From Bacillota bacterium (lineage in GTDB: Bacteria; Bacillota; Negativicutes; CTSoil-072): 64,000 nucleotides of DNA. This document shows, one piece after another, positions 16,269-25,078 of this stretch; within the stretch, counting starts at the first letter, position 1; each line of letters starts with the position of its first letter. The notes beneath the pieces are model-generated. The model searched no databases, was not told where the DNA came from, and saw only the letters and a list, made by a program, of their open reading frames with translations. A program made the position numbers and the translations under genes. The stretch covers positions 62,001-126,000 of the forward strand of contig JAGFZV010000005.1 in the NCBI GenBank assembly GCA_017889545.1. The letters are read 5' to 3'.

Positions 16269-16766
16269 CTATTTTTGCGTGGCCACTTCACGTTTTTTGG
16301 CAGATAAAGAATTGACACGCAAACGCAATACATGAATTCGAGGCATTACTTCATGGTGAAAATGATAATTTGGACCTTCCTTGACATCATATTGCGAGAG
16401 CATTGTTTGTAGTGCTGCAAGTTTTTCTTCTTCTGAGACATATTCCATCATTCCAGTACCCATAACGCATTCAAATTCCATGGTGCATTCACAAGCGCCT
16501 ACCTGAGGACCAGTTACAATACCATGGGTATTTTCCATGACAAAGCTAACTTTGTTGTTTTTTTTCATTAATTCATGCTTTTTCCCTTCTTTTGCTCCAT
16601 GAAAATAAAGGTTAATTTTATTGTCATATTTTATTTCCAGACCAAAGGTCATTGGAACAACATAGGGATATTCAATGTCAAAGAAAGCTACATGACAAAC
16701 CTTGCAGGAGCGTATTACGTTTATAATATTATTAAATCCAGTAATTTCACGATCTTGTCTTCGCAT
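16269..16766 (-). CDS. Pyridoxamine 5'-phosphate oxidase family flavoprotein (NimA-like)
   Basis: FMN-binding split-barrel protein of 165 residues starting MRRQDREITG, the usual N-terminus of NimA-like (nitroimidazole-resistance related) proteins, with YPYVVPMTFG and YFHGAKEGKKHELM for flavin binding. The start is ATG 16766, six bases after GAGGTG. The GTG at 16775 lies within the ribosome binding site. Physiological role unknown; it is divergent from a flavin/iron-sulfur reductase. Confidence 0.82.
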   Translation of the reverse strand: MRRQDREITGFNNIINVIRSCKVCHVAFFDIEYPYVVPMTFGLEIKYDNKINLYFHGAKEGKKHELMKKNNKVSFVMENTHGIVTGPQVGACECTMEFECVMGTGMMEYVSEEEKLAALQTMLSQYDVKEGPNYHFHHEVMPRIHVLRLRVNSLSAKKREVATQK

Positions 16767-16796
16767 CAAGTTCACCTCGTATTTTTATCTATGCTG

Positions 16797-16825
16797 ATTA
16801 TACGACTTGATTAGTGCTTTGTACA
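16797..16825 (-). promoter_or_regulatory. Likely promoter for the NimA-like gene
   Basis: On the - strand TGTACA (16825-16820), 17-base spacer, TATAAT (16802-16797). Good -10, partial -35. Confidence 0.4.
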
Positions 16826-16890
16826 GGCGTATTTTTTTTTGCAGTAGGGGAAAGTTTATTTAAGCCAATTATTTTGAGGAGGAGATTTGC

Positions 16891-17481
16891 ATGAAGGTTG
16901 TTGCTTTTAATGGAAGCCCACGCCGCGGGGGAAATACCGAACAAATGCTTTGGATTGTCTTGAACGAATTGATAAAACACGGAATAGAGACTGAATTTGT
17001 GCAGGTCGGTGGAACTGAGTTGCGATTTTGTAAGGCATGCGGCTATTGTCATACGAATAAAACTGCGAAATGTGCCATTTCCAAAGACCCCGTTAACGAA
17101 TGGATAGAAAAGATTATCGCTGCTGATGGAATTATTCTTGGATCACCCGTTTATTTTCACAATGTAACTGGCGAAATGAAAGCATTCATTGATAGAGTCG
17201 GATTTGTCGCAAGAGGAAACGGTCGCATATTCACTGGAAAAATCGGAGCAGGATTAGTCGCCATGCGACGTATGGGAGCTATGTCTGCCTTAGACGCTAT
17301 GTTCAACTTTTTTGTGTCGATGCAAATGTACGTTGTAGCGGCGCCAAGTCTTGTTGTTGCAACAGATAAAGGTGATGCGGCACGAGATCCGGAAGGCTTG
17401 CAAAGTATGGAAGCTTTAGGCAAAAATATGTCAAAGCTTCTTGAGATGAGGGATCTTTATCTCCGGAGCCGACCTTTATAA
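16891..17481 (+). CDS. NAD(P)H-dependent FMN reductase / iron-sulfur flavoprotein (Isf-like)
   Basis: Flavodoxin-fold protein of 196 residues. GSPRRGGNT (8-16) is the FMN phosphate loop. Cysteines C47, C50, C53 and C61 form CxxCxxCx7C, which fits the compact cluster motif CX2CX2CX4-7C of the Isf family; a 4Fe-4S cluster is therefore inferred. GSPVYFHNVTGEMKAFIDR (134-nearby) is the conserved flavin-binding turn. Start ATG with GAGGAGG. Role probably in oxidative or electrophile stress. Confidence 0.82.
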   Translation: MKVVAFNGSPRRGGNTEQMLWIVLNELIKHGIETEFVQVGGTELRFCKACGYCHTNKTAKCAISKDPVNEWIEKIIAADGIILGSPVYFHNVTGEMKAFIDRVGFVARGNGRIFTGKIGAGLVAMRRMGAMSALDAMFNFFVSMQMYVVAAPSLVVATDKGDAARDPEGLQSMEALGKNMSKLLEMRDLYLRSRPL

Positions 17482-17504
17482 CAAGATGATCTCAAAATTA
17501 TCTC

Positions 17505-17537
17505 AAAAAAGCTCTTGCGTTTTTGCAAGAGCTTTTT
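17505..17537. terminator. Bidirectional terminator between convergent genes
   Basis: AAAAAGCTCTTGC-GTTTTT-GCAAGAGCTTTTT, with T tracts on both strands. Serves the Isf-like gene on + and the glycosyltransferase gene on -. Confidence 0.9.
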
Positions 17538-17638
17538 GTACGAAAAAACTTTTATAAAAAATGTACGAATTACTTCTCTTTTGTGTCTAGTTTACATAAT
17601 AGTTATTATCGGACGTTAAAAAAGGGCTAAAATACGCA

Positions 17639-18322
17639 TTACTTTTTTGGTTTCAATCCATAGTATCCGTCTCTGATTTTTTTCGCGGGTACACCAATCC
17701 GGTAAGCAATATACGCCCACGTTGTTCGATAGATCGCTTGGATTTTTGTTTCGTTGGCATATTTACGAGCGCTTGTCATAACCGTATCCGGAAGTATCAC
17801 AATTTTTCCAGATTGCCGCATGGCGGTTGCTAATGCGGCGTCTTCCATAATTTCGATTACAGGGAAACCTCCCAAACGCCAAAAATCAAAAGAACGGATA
17901 AAAATTCCCCGGTCTCCAAATATCATCCGGGTCATCCTGCAGAATATATTGGAACTAGCCGCTAATAAAGCGTAAAACGGATGAAAAGGGAAAAAGTCCA
18001 AGCTAAAGCCTCCACCAATAATTTGGCAGTTGTCCATCCGCGTTGTTATGGCGTCAATGCCCCTCTGCGGCAGACGGCTATCAGCATGAAAAAATAAAAA
18101 CGTGTCGCCTTTTGCAAGCTTGGCTCCGGTATTCATTTGCACAGCTCGATTGCTTATATTCAACTTCATAACTTGTACGCCAAAATTTTCGGCTATTGTT
18201 ACAGTATGATCGGTACTTCCTCCATCAATAACAATTACTTCGCATTGATCGCGAGGCAGGCTTTTCAGACAATCTGCCAAATATTTTTCTTCATTTAAAG
18301 TGGGTATAATAATGGAAAGCAC
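17639..18322 (-). CDS. Family 2 glycosyltransferase (TIGR04283-like)
   Basis: GT-A fold transferase of 227 residues with SIIIPTLNEEKYL at the start, VIDGGSTDHT and FFHADSRLP (the DxD-like metal site), then FGDRGIF and EIMEDAALA. These features fit the group named transferase 2, rSAM/selenodomain-associated. Start GTG at 18320-18322, sharing a base with the stop of the oxidoreductase upstream, so the two are coupled. Substrate unknown. Confidence 0.82.
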   Translation of the reverse strand: MLSIIIPTLNEEKYLADCLKSLPRDQCEVIVIDGGSTDHTVTIAENFGVQVMKLNISNRAVQMNTGAKLAKGDTFLFFHADSRLPQRGIDAITTRMDNCQIIGGGFSLDFFPFHPFYALLAASSNIFCRMTRMIFGDRGIFIRSFDFWRLGGFPVIEIMEDAALATAMRQSGKIVILPDTVMTSARKYANETKIQAIYRTTWAYIAYRIGVPAKKIRDGYYGLKPKK

Positions 18323-19743
18323 TATGAAAACCTCCGTAACAGTTCAAGCCCGAATTCAACATACCAACGTTTTCTTAAGTCGAGAAGCCAATGATCGGCC
18401 GCTCGCTGCAAGCCGTAACCCCAACTGGGATAGACATGCGGTAAGGAAGAAATTTTTGTCAATCCATTATTGGCATTCATTGCTAATAATAATTCGTTCA
18501 AAAGTTCCGCCGCATTTGTTGCTAAAATATGTGCGCCTAATATTTTGCCATGCGGGTCGGCGATAATTTTGATCATTCCCTGATCTTCCTGTTCAACAAT
18601 GGCCCGGTCGATCAGTGACATAGACTGTCGATAGACTTGGTGTTTTATTCCCTTCTCCTCAGCCTCTTTCTGAGTAATTCCGAGATGTGCTAATTCAGGT
18701 TCTGTGAAAGTTGCCCAAGGGATACCTTTATAATTAATTTTTTGTTTCACCGGCAGAAGGATATTTTGTAATACTGTCCGCGCTTCAATTTCAGCAATGT
18801 GGGAGAATTGGTATTTGCCAATACAGTCTCCACAAGCCCAAATGTGTGGTATCGTTGTCTGAAGGTATTTGTTAACATCAATGCCTTTCGATGTAAAATG
18901 TATACCAATTTTCTCCAAATCCAAATTTTCAACATTACACTGGCGACCAACCGCGATTAATAGTGCGGCAACGCTTTTATTTATTATCGTTCCCGCACTA
19001 TTTTGGGCCATGATAGTAATCCTATTATTTTCTTGTGTAAGGTTTTGAACCCGTGAAGTTAAATTGAATTCGATGCCTTCTTGTTCTAAAATTTCTGCCA
19101 ATCGACCGGTTAGTTCCGTATCGTCTTTCGGAAGAATGTTCGAACCGGAATGAAACAGATTAACCTTGCTTCCTAAGCGGCAAAAGGCTTGTGCCATTTC
19201 TACCCCAATAGGGCCGCCGCCGATAATTCCCATACTTTCAGGGATATCTTGAATTTCAAAGATATCCTGGTTTGTGTAGTAAGGAACGTTTTCTAATCCA
19301 ATATTTTTGCTGCGAACGGGAGAAGAACCCGTGGCGATTACAAAATCTTGTCCGCTAATACGTGTGCCGTTGATATCCAATTCCTTTTCATTAATAAATC
19401 TTGGTTCGCCGAAAAAAATCTCCACTCCCGCTTTTTCCAGCAGCGTTCTTGTCTGAGCTCTTTCTGCAGCTCGTTGTCTCAATTCCTGTACTTTACCCAT
19501 GATGCCGGTAGTTACAATGGTGTCAGTGACGGTGATCCCCCATTTTCCAGCCGTATTGATTGTATGAAGCTTCTTAGCTGCCGCCAACAGCGCTTTAGAA
19601 GGAATACAGCCAGTCCAGGAACATTCCCCGCCAATGCGGCTTTTTTCAACTAAGGCTACGGAAAAACCCATTCCGGCGGCTCCCATCGCAGTCACAATGC
19701 CTGCTGCACCGCCTCCAACAACAACAATGCGGTACTTCTTCAC
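18322..19743 (-). CDS. FAD-dependent disulfide oxidoreductase (mercuric reductase/lipoamide dehydrogenase-like)
   Basis: Class I pyridine-nucleotide disulfide oxidoreductase of 473 residues. FAD motif VVVGGGAAGIVTA at the N-terminus, redox-active pair in GGECSWTGCIPSK (C41, C46), NAD(P) motif GIIGGGPIGVEMA, and dimerisation domain from about 350. The C-terminal HVYPSWGYGLQRAAD lacks the His-Glu arrangement of true lipoamide dehydrogenase, and no mercury-binding vicinal cysteine pair is visible at the C-terminus, so neither textbook function is supported. GTG start at 19743 with AAGGTGG. Coupled to the TIGR04283-like gene. Confidence 0.82.
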   Translation of the reverse strand: MKKYRIVVVGGGAAGIVTAMGAAGMGFSVALVEKSRIGGECSWTGCIPSKALLAAAKKLHTINTAGKWGITVTDTIVTTGIMGKVQELRQRAAERAQTRTLLEKAGVEIFFGEPRFINEKELDINGTRISGQDFVIATGSSPVRSKNIGLENVPYYTNQDIFEIQDIPESMGIIGGGPIGVEMAQAFCRLGSKVNLFHSGSNILPKDDTELTGRLAEILEQEGIEFNLTSRVQNLTQENNRITIMAQNSAGTIINKSVAALLIAVGRQCNVENLDLEKIGIHFTSKGIDVNKYLQTTIPHIWACGDCIGKYQFSHIAEIEARTVLQNILLPVKQKINYKGIPWATFTEPELAHLGITQKEAEEKGIKHQVYRQSMSLIDRAIVEQEDQGMIKIIADPHGKILGAHILATNAAELLNELLLAMNANNGLTKISSLPHVYPSWGYGLQRAADHWLLDLRKRWYVEFGLELLRRFS

Positions 19744-19799
19744 AAAAAACACCACCTTCAATTTTGTTCACGGTCAGCACGATCGCGCTTATAAGGCTA

Positions 19800-20450
19800 T
19801 CACGGCAGCTGCTGGCGATCATCCTTATAACCCATTACTGCAGCGTTTTCCAAATTATAAGCTATCCAGTCTTCATATGTATCAATATCCCGTTTTTCAG
19901 GCAATGTGAAAAGCGGTAAATCTTCTTTTTGACATAACTTTTTTACTTCGTCAAAGACTTTTGAAGTGGACCAAGCAATATTATCCAGAAAAATATGAGC
20001 TGCTGTTTTGCAATATTCATGAGAAACTCCAAATAAATAAAAACCTCCGTCTGTGCTGGGGCCGATAACCGCTGGAAATTTATTCAGCGAATGATAAGCG
20101 TTTGTGATTTGCGCGCGGTTCAAGGCAGGGATATCGGAACCAATCACCATTACTTGCTCGGCGCCAGCTTCAAAACCCAATAAAAAAGCGTTGCTAATTC
20201 GTTCCCCCAGGTTTTGCCCCTTTTGTCGAACGGTTTGCAACATCTGCTGTTGGAAGTAATCTTCATTCGATTCGGGAGTTATTGCAATGAGCTGTTGCCA
20301 TAACTCATTCGTGGCGCTTTCAGTAATGGCGATTTTTAACAATTTAGTGAAAATGATCGCAGCTTTTTTCATCCCTATACTTGCCCCAATACGTGTTTTA
20401 ACCAATCCCGGTGTTGGTGATTTGGCAAATAGAATAAGTAAACGGCTCAT
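19800..20450 (-). CDS. TIGR04282-like glycosyltransferase (DUF2064)
   Basis: Protein of 216 residues with LLILFAKSPTPGLVKTRIG at the start (nucleotidyl/glycosyl transferase loop), VIGSDIPALN and GPSTDGGFYLFGV, the hallmarks of the DUF2064 family called transferase 1, rSAM/selenodomain-associated. It accompanies the TIGR04283-like gene in many genomes. ATG start with GGAGGAAAA just upstream. Substrate unknown. Confidence 0.8.
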   Translation of the reverse strand: MSRLLILFAKSPTPGLVKTRIGASIGMKKAAIIFTKLLKIAITESATNELWQQLIAITPESNEDYFQQQMLQTVRQKGQNLGERISNAFLLGFEAGAEQVMVIGSDIPALNRAQITNAYHSLNKFPAVIGPSTDGGFYLFGVSHEYCKTAAHIFLDNIAWSTSKVFDEVKKLCQKEDLPLFTLPEKRDIDTYEDWIAYNLENAAVMGYKDDRQQLP

Positions 20451-20486
20451 TTTTCCTCCAAATTAAGGCTAAATTTAATTGTGATT

Positions 20487-20936
20487 TTATTGTGAATTAT
20501 CATACATTTTTTTGATTTTTTCGTAACGATCGCGATTGACGCCAAAATCAGAATATCCTACGCGTGAAGCAGACCTGAAATGCACTAAGTTTGTAGTTTC
20601 GTCGAAAAAAAATTCTACATCATCTCTAAAGGGTATTATTGGAGCTTTATATACAAAATGGAAATAACTATGCTCCTTTTTGAGCAGTGTTGCCCCCTGG
20701 GCAATTGCTATTTTAGTGATGGTCTCTTTTGTTTTTTCCAGATTTTCTTTAAAAACAAATGGCTCTACTCTTTTTCCCGGGTCCGATGTTTGCGAGGATA
20801 TTGCGTTTGCGGATGCAGGCAATTCAAGAAGCTTCCCGTTTTTTAATCCCAAGTTTTCTGGGGCGGCAAGACTTTTTATAAACAAATAGATGAGAATGAT
20901 CACCGGGAGTACGATAATAAGATATAGCCAACGCAT
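20487..20936 (-). CDS. DUF1499 family protein with N-terminal membrane anchor
   Basis: A 149-residue protein with a hydrophobic N-terminal helix (residues 4-22) followed by a DUF1499 domain (FVFKENLEKTKETI, then FRDDVEFFFDE and RSASRVGYSDFGVNRDR). The domain is outside or at the membrane face. ATG with GGGAGG. Thirty-six bases before the DUF2064 gene, so probably in the same transcript. Function of DUF1499 unknown. Confidence 0.8.
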   Translation of the reverse strand: MRWLYLIIVLPVIILIYLFIKSLAAPENLGLKNGKLLELPASANAISSQTSDPGKRVEPFVFKENLEKTKETITKIAIAQGATLLKKEHSYFHFVYKAPIIPFRDDVEFFFDETTNLVHFRSASRVGYSDFGVNRDRYEKIKKMYDNSQ

Positions 20937-21087
20937 AATTACCTCCCTGCTCTATTCATGATATTTACCGGTTCGATCATTGTATGCTTAATGAAAATGT
21001 TAATCATTTCTAAGCAGAAATCCTCTAATTTTTTTGAATTTGTTGAATGTTTTTTGTCTTATGAACTGTTTTCCCCAATATACAAAC

Positions 21088-21120
21088 AGGGCTAATATTT
21101 TTTATAAAAATATTAGCCCT
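21088..21120. terminator. Terminator after vanW-like gene
   Basis: Perfect inverted repeat AGGGCTAATATTTTT/AAAAATATTAGCCCT with a minimal loop, 20 bases beyond the stop of the - strand gene. The stem itself carries the A/T runs. Confidence 0.75.
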
Positions 21121-21140
21121 AAAATAATGGAATGAACATA

Positions 21141-22535
21141 CTACTTTATAGGTTTTACAGCAGGCAATGGCACTGTTGAAGGAATTTTCGTCCCGACTTT
21201 TATAATTTTATCAGCGGGTGGAAATTCGTCGGCGGCCAGGAATTCGCGGCTAATTTCCTGGCCGTTTCTTGTTTTTACCCGGTATGTCGTAACTAAAAAT
21301 CCTTTGTGGCCTGGGTCTTCGATAACTTCTTTGCCCAGTTCAATCTCCGGATCCTGTTTTTTCACAACATTATATTCGATTTCTTTTTTATTTGTTGCGA
21401 CAATAACTATATCGGGAGCATTGTCGTCTCGTTTTCCTAAGATTTCCACGGTAATTTGACCGCCTGATACCCTGCTTATTATGTAAATACTGGTTGGAGA
21501 ATTGTTAACAAATTTAAAATCCAATTGGTTATCGGCGACCGTGGCATCGTGACCAAGTGGAACATAACCCGGCGGGCTAAAATGGGAGGTACGTTCGGTG
21601 ATGCTCATATCGGCCAATAATGCGGCATTGTATAATGTGGTACTGACCTGGCAAACTCCCCCGCCCCAGTCCGGTACTAGTTTTCCACCAATAAATACCG
21701 GCGCTTGTTTGTACCCGTGCTGCGCCAAACGCGGTCCAATAACGGAATTAAATGAAAAAGTGCTGCCGCTGCGAATTAGAGTTCCGTTTAATTCATTGGA
21801 GGCAATTATAATGTTCTGCGTCCGGTTTGCGTCGACAGTGCTAAAGTGCGTAGTATACGACGCGATAACGCCATCGATGCCTTCATAATCTTTTGCTGCA
21901 ATATCGGGAGCTGCAGCGTCGACAGGAAGTTGATATGTGAATGAAAAGTTAGTAGCCAATTTATCGGAGATTTCTTTCAGTGCCCTCGGTATGTTTGTTT
22001 TGCGGCCGATTTGTTCCGGCGTGATTACAATAGAAGAACCTCTAAAGCGAAAAGTTGCATTTTGCGGTTCCTGGTCTACCGTTTTTGCAAGCTTAACCAA
22101 TATCGATTGCAGGAGTTCTTTATCCAGAGATGGAGACAATGGAATCGTAATATTTTGATTCAGGGATAAATAACGCTGTTTCATGCGAAAGAAAAGATTT
22201 CCGGTACGGCCAACTTGGAAGGCATTTTGCGCAAGGGCGGATGCATCGATAGTTAAGTTGATTTTGTTGGCAGCAATTGGCCATTGATGGTCTTGGTAAA
22301 TGATCTTCAGAGGCTGGGAAGTGCGCGTTTGAAAATCAATTGAAATTTTTGCGGCCGCGGCTTCAGGAGATAAGCCACCAACCGGAGTTTCCCCGACGTA
22401 AACGCCTTCGTAAATGTGATCGGAGACGATGAAACGATAGTTTGCGGCAAAAAGAAGTATACTGGCAAATAAAAGTATCATGATGAATGTGGATACTGTT
22501 TTTATAATAAGTGTTTTTTTGGGACTTTTTGGCAT
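21141..22535 (-). CDS. VanW family protein with G5 domain
   Basis: Membrane-anchored extracytoplasmic protein of 464 residues. The N-terminal helix (about 8-32) is followed by a peptidoglycan-binding-like (YoaR) region with GVYVGETPVGGLSPEEA-like sequence, the VanW domain (SGSTFSFNSVIGPR, WGGGVCQVSTTLYNAAL, ERTSHFSPPGYVPLGHDATV) and a C-terminal G5 domain. Start ATG 22535 with AGGAAG, preferred to GTG 22547. Such proteins occur in many spore-formers; a cell-wall role is inferred. Confidence 0.88.
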   Translation of the reverse strand: MPKSPKKTLIIKTVSTFIMILLFASILLFAANYRFIVSDHIYEGVYVGETPVGGLSPEAAAAKISIDFQTRTSQPLKIIYQDHQWPIAANKINLTIDASALAQNAFQVGRTGNLFFRMKQRYLSLNQNITIPLSPSLDKELLQSILVKLAKTVDQEPQNATFRFRGSSIVITPEQIGRKTNIPRALKEISDKLATNFSFTYQLPVDAAAPDIAAKDYEGIDGVIASYTTHFSTVDANRTQNIIIASNELNGTLIRSGSTFSFNSVIGPRLAQHGYKQAPVFIGGKLVPDWGGGVCQVSTTLYNAALLADMSITERTSHFSPPGYVPLGHDATVADNQLDFKFVNNSPTSIYIISRVSGGQITVEILGKRDDNAPDIVIVATNKKEIEYNVVKKQDPEIELGKEVIEDPGHKGFLVTTYRVKTRNGQEISREFLAADEFPPADKIIKVGTKIPSTVPLPAVKPIK

Positions 22536-22561
22536 TACAAGGAACACTTCCTATCCTACAA

Positions 22562-22588
22562 AATAAAATCCCCATCATAATGGGGAAT
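22562..22588 (-). terminator. Terminator after PRC-barrel gene
   Basis: On the - strand TCCCCAT (22586-22580)/ATGGGGA (22575-22569), then TTTTATTT. Five bases beyond the PRC-barrel stop. Confidence 0.75.
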
Positions 22589-22592
22589 GATT

Positions 22593-23354
22593 TCATTGTA
22601 TGCTCATTGAGAGTTCAACAAATTTCCCGGCAAGTTTCGCTTTTTGAAGGACTTCTTCTGTTATTTCACAACCATTATCAACAATGAGCTTCCCATTGTC
22701 TGTTTCAATGCGGCGCCCTGCTTTTTTCCCCAATAAAAATTTACGATGTTTACTTTCTAATTTTTTGACAGCATCTTCGTCTGCCGATTCATGATTTTCT
22801 GTTGTCGGAGGCATCAATGGCTGCTCACAGGAAGGCTGCGGAGCCGGTTCCATGTTTTCTATCATAGGCTTTATAGATACAGGTGGTCGTAGTGTCTCTT
22901 CTTTTATAATGAGGACATCTTCACCGAAGGTACAGATGCTTTGAGCGGAAATTGCATTGATTTCCCCGTTCTGTTCCATGATTTCACAGGCCGTTATTTT
23001 TCCGGCCTGATTGAAAAACAGTTCCTTTACCTCGCCTCTGAAGCGGCCTGAAGTAGTTAATACCTTCCCTCCCACTACATGTACACCGGCAACCAAGAAC
23101 CGTTCTAGATCAGGAGCTGCAGTAATATGTTTTATGACACTGTTATCTTTGATAGTAACGGCATTTTCTCCGATCCCTGCAATTGCCGGAAAAGGGATGA
23201 GCACTGCGCCGTAATACCATCGACCATCATCAAGTACTAAAGCGGCAACGCTTCCTTCGTCAGGATTAATAACGAGACTCTTCACAGTGCCAATTTTATT
23301 CGCATCGTTGATGGTGATCACGGGTAGTCCAATAATATCCAAACTTCTTTTCAC
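22593..23354 (-). CDS. PRC-barrel domain protein
   Basis: A 253-residue protein with two PRC-barrel modules (SLDIIGLPVITINDANKIG near the start and VHVVGGKVLTTSGRFRGEV at about residues 90-110). A Pro/Glu-rich linker and a small C-terminal helical segment (LLGKKAGRRIETDNG) follow. GTG 23354 with GGAGG seven bases upstream is chosen over the longer frame. No transmembrane segment. PRC-barrels occur in RNA-processing and membrane-associated proteins of unknown role. Confidence 0.8.
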   Translation of the reverse strand: MKRSLDIIGLPVITINDANKIGTVKSLVINPDEGSVAALVLDDGRWYYGAVLIPFPAIAGIGENAVTIKDNSVIKHITAAPDLERFLVAGVHVVGGKVLTTSGRFRGEVKELFFNQAGKITACEIMEQNGEINAISAQSICTFGEDVLIIKEETLRPPVSIKPMIENMEPAPQPSCEQPLMPPTTENHESADEDAVKKLESKHRKFLLGKKAGRRIETDNGKLIVDNGCEITEEVLQKAKLAGKFVELSMSIQ

Positions 23355-23393
23355 AGTGGAGCCTCCAATGCTTCTCGAAGTATTAAGCAATGA

Positions 23394-23669
23394 CTAAATT
23401 TTTTTGTTTTTTTCAGTATGCGTTTGATCGTAATAAGAAATATAGTAAGAACATATTGCCGAACAGACCATAGCAATGAGCGCTGCACAGACAATGTTGC
23501 CATAACTGATAAAGACTTTGGGAAGCATAAGATTGATAAAAACTGCACAACAGGCGCAAAGCAGAAGCTGCTTTAAATTTATATTCACGTCGAAAATCAT
23601 TTTCGCAAGTTTGTGCGCTATGCAAATGGTCACTGCGGATGTTACCAGACTGACCGTAATATATTCCAT
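23394..23669 (-). CDS. Small membrane protein, unknown
   Basis: A 91-residue hydrophobic protein with about three predicted membrane helices (roughly residues 3-18, 30-52 and 55-75) and a charged C-terminal tail. ATG 23669 with GGTGA. It lies 39 bases before the PRC-barrel gene and is probably co-transcribed with it. I recognise no family. Confidence 0.6.
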   Translation of the reverse strand: MEYITVSLVTSAVTICIAHKLAKMIFDVNINLKQLLLCACCAVFINLMLPKVFISYGNIVCAALIAMVCSAICSYYISYYDQTHTEKNKKI

Positions 23670-23818
23670 AAAATCACCACGCATTACTACTTATATTCGA
23701 GCGTATTCCTAATAACAAGCTGTCCGGAAAGATCAATGAAGACTTATTTCCAATGGATAAACTCATAACTCATAGAAAGGGTAGTTCGACGCAGCATGAT
23801 CATTTCCTGTCAAGAATA

Positions 23819-25075
23819 TTAAGAATGAGAAAATTTACCGTGATCTAACTCTGCTGCAGCTCCCATGACTGCGATTACGACGTGTTCGAAAGTCAGACCT
23901 CCCTGGAGATATACTGTGTACGGAGGGCGCATTGGGCCGTCTGCGCTCAATTCAATAGAAGCTCCTTGAATGAAGGTTCCGGCAGCCATAATAATTTGAT
24001 CAGCATAGCCGGGCATTGCACTCGGTTCTGGGCGAACATAAGAATCAATAGGAGAATACTTCTGTAAGCCTCGACAAAATGCGACCATTTTTTCCTGCGA
24101 ACCTAATTCAATAGCCTGAATGATATCGCCACGCGTTGCAGAAGGCGTTGGCGATGTTTGATAACCAAGCTGTGAAAAAAAAGCGGCAGCAAAAGCAGCG
24201 CCTTTTAACGATTGAGCAACGGTATGCGGTGCCAGGAAAAGGCCTTGAAATAACAACCGGTTTTCAATTAAGGAAGCCCCCATCTCATCCCCTAAGCCGG
24301 GTGCAGTCAAACGAAATGACGCTAGATCAACGAGATCCGCACGGCCGGCAATATATCCACCGGTAGGCGCAATTCCGCCGCCAGGGTTTTTGATCAGGGA
24401 ACCGGCTATGATGTCCGCTCCTGCTGCGTTTGGTTCCATTATATCAATAAATTCTCCATAGCAATTATCAACAAAACAAATACAGTCCGGTTTAATTGCT
24501 TTAATTTGTGCGCAAATAGCGCGAATATCACTGATATACAGAGGTTGGCGCATGCTGTATCCGCGGGAACGCTGAATCAGGGCAACTTTTGTGTTAGACG
24601 TGATTACTCGTTCTATGCCTTCAAAATCGACTCCATTCTCCCCCATTGGCAATTCCTTATATGTGATGCCAAATTCTTTCAATGAACCGGCAGACGGATG
24701 AGCATGTCCAATAACGGTCTGCATAGTATCATAAGGAGATCCTGTGATTGATACGAGTTCATCGCCTGGTCGCAATATACCGAATAGAACTGTAGCCAAG
24801 GCATGGGTTCCGGATACAAATTGCGTTCGAACCAGCGCTTTTTCGGCACCGAAGATATCAGCCCATACCGCATCTAATTTCATACGGCCGGCATCATTGT
24901 AAGCATAACCAGAGGTTGTGCGGAAGTGATAATCAGAAATTTGATGTTTGCGAAAGATAGTAAGAACTCGACCGGTGTTTTTTTGAGCCACATCATCAAT
25001 AGCAGAAAACATGGGTTGAGATTGAGCTAAAGCCAGTTCTTTAGCCAAATTCAGTTTTTTAGAAAATAAATCCAT
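23819..25075 (-). CDS. Methionine gamma-lyase family PLP enzyme (aluminium-resistance-protein family)
   Basis: PLP fold-type I protein of 418 residues. TSGYAYNDAGR, VRTQFVSGTHAL, ITGSPYDTMQ and the PLP lysine in GSLIKNPGGGIAPTGGY identify the family once called aluminium resistance protein and now methionine gamma-lyase family. The reaction in the cell is not established. It follows hflX by three bases, an arrangement seen in other Firmicutes, so it is in the same operon. Confidence 0.88.
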   Translation of the reverse strand: MDLFSKKLNLAKELALAQSQPMFSAIDDVAQKNTGRVLTIFRKHQISDYHFRTTSGYAYNDAGRMKLDAVWADIFGAEKALVRTQFVSGTHALATVLFGILRPGDELVSITGSPYDTMQTVIGHAHPSAGSLKEFGITYKELPMGENGVDFEGIERVITSNTKVALIQRSRGYSMRQPLYISDIRAICAQIKAIKPDCICFVDNCYGEFIDIMEPNAAGADIIAGSLIKNPGGGIAPTGGYIAGRADLVDLASFRLTAPGLGDEMGASLIENRLLFQGLFLAPHTVAQSLKGAAFAAAFFSQLGYQTSPTPSATRGDIIQAIELGSQEKMVAFCRGLQKYSPIDSYVRPEPSAMPGYADQIIMAAGTFIQGASIELSADGPMRPPYTVYLQGGLTFEHVVIAVMGAAAELDHGKFSHS

Positions 25076-25078
25076 TAT

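Noticed and set aside
23730-23815. 19-codon frame after an AGGA on the - strand
   Set aside because: No promoter with a fitting -10, no conservation evidence, gap of ordinary size.
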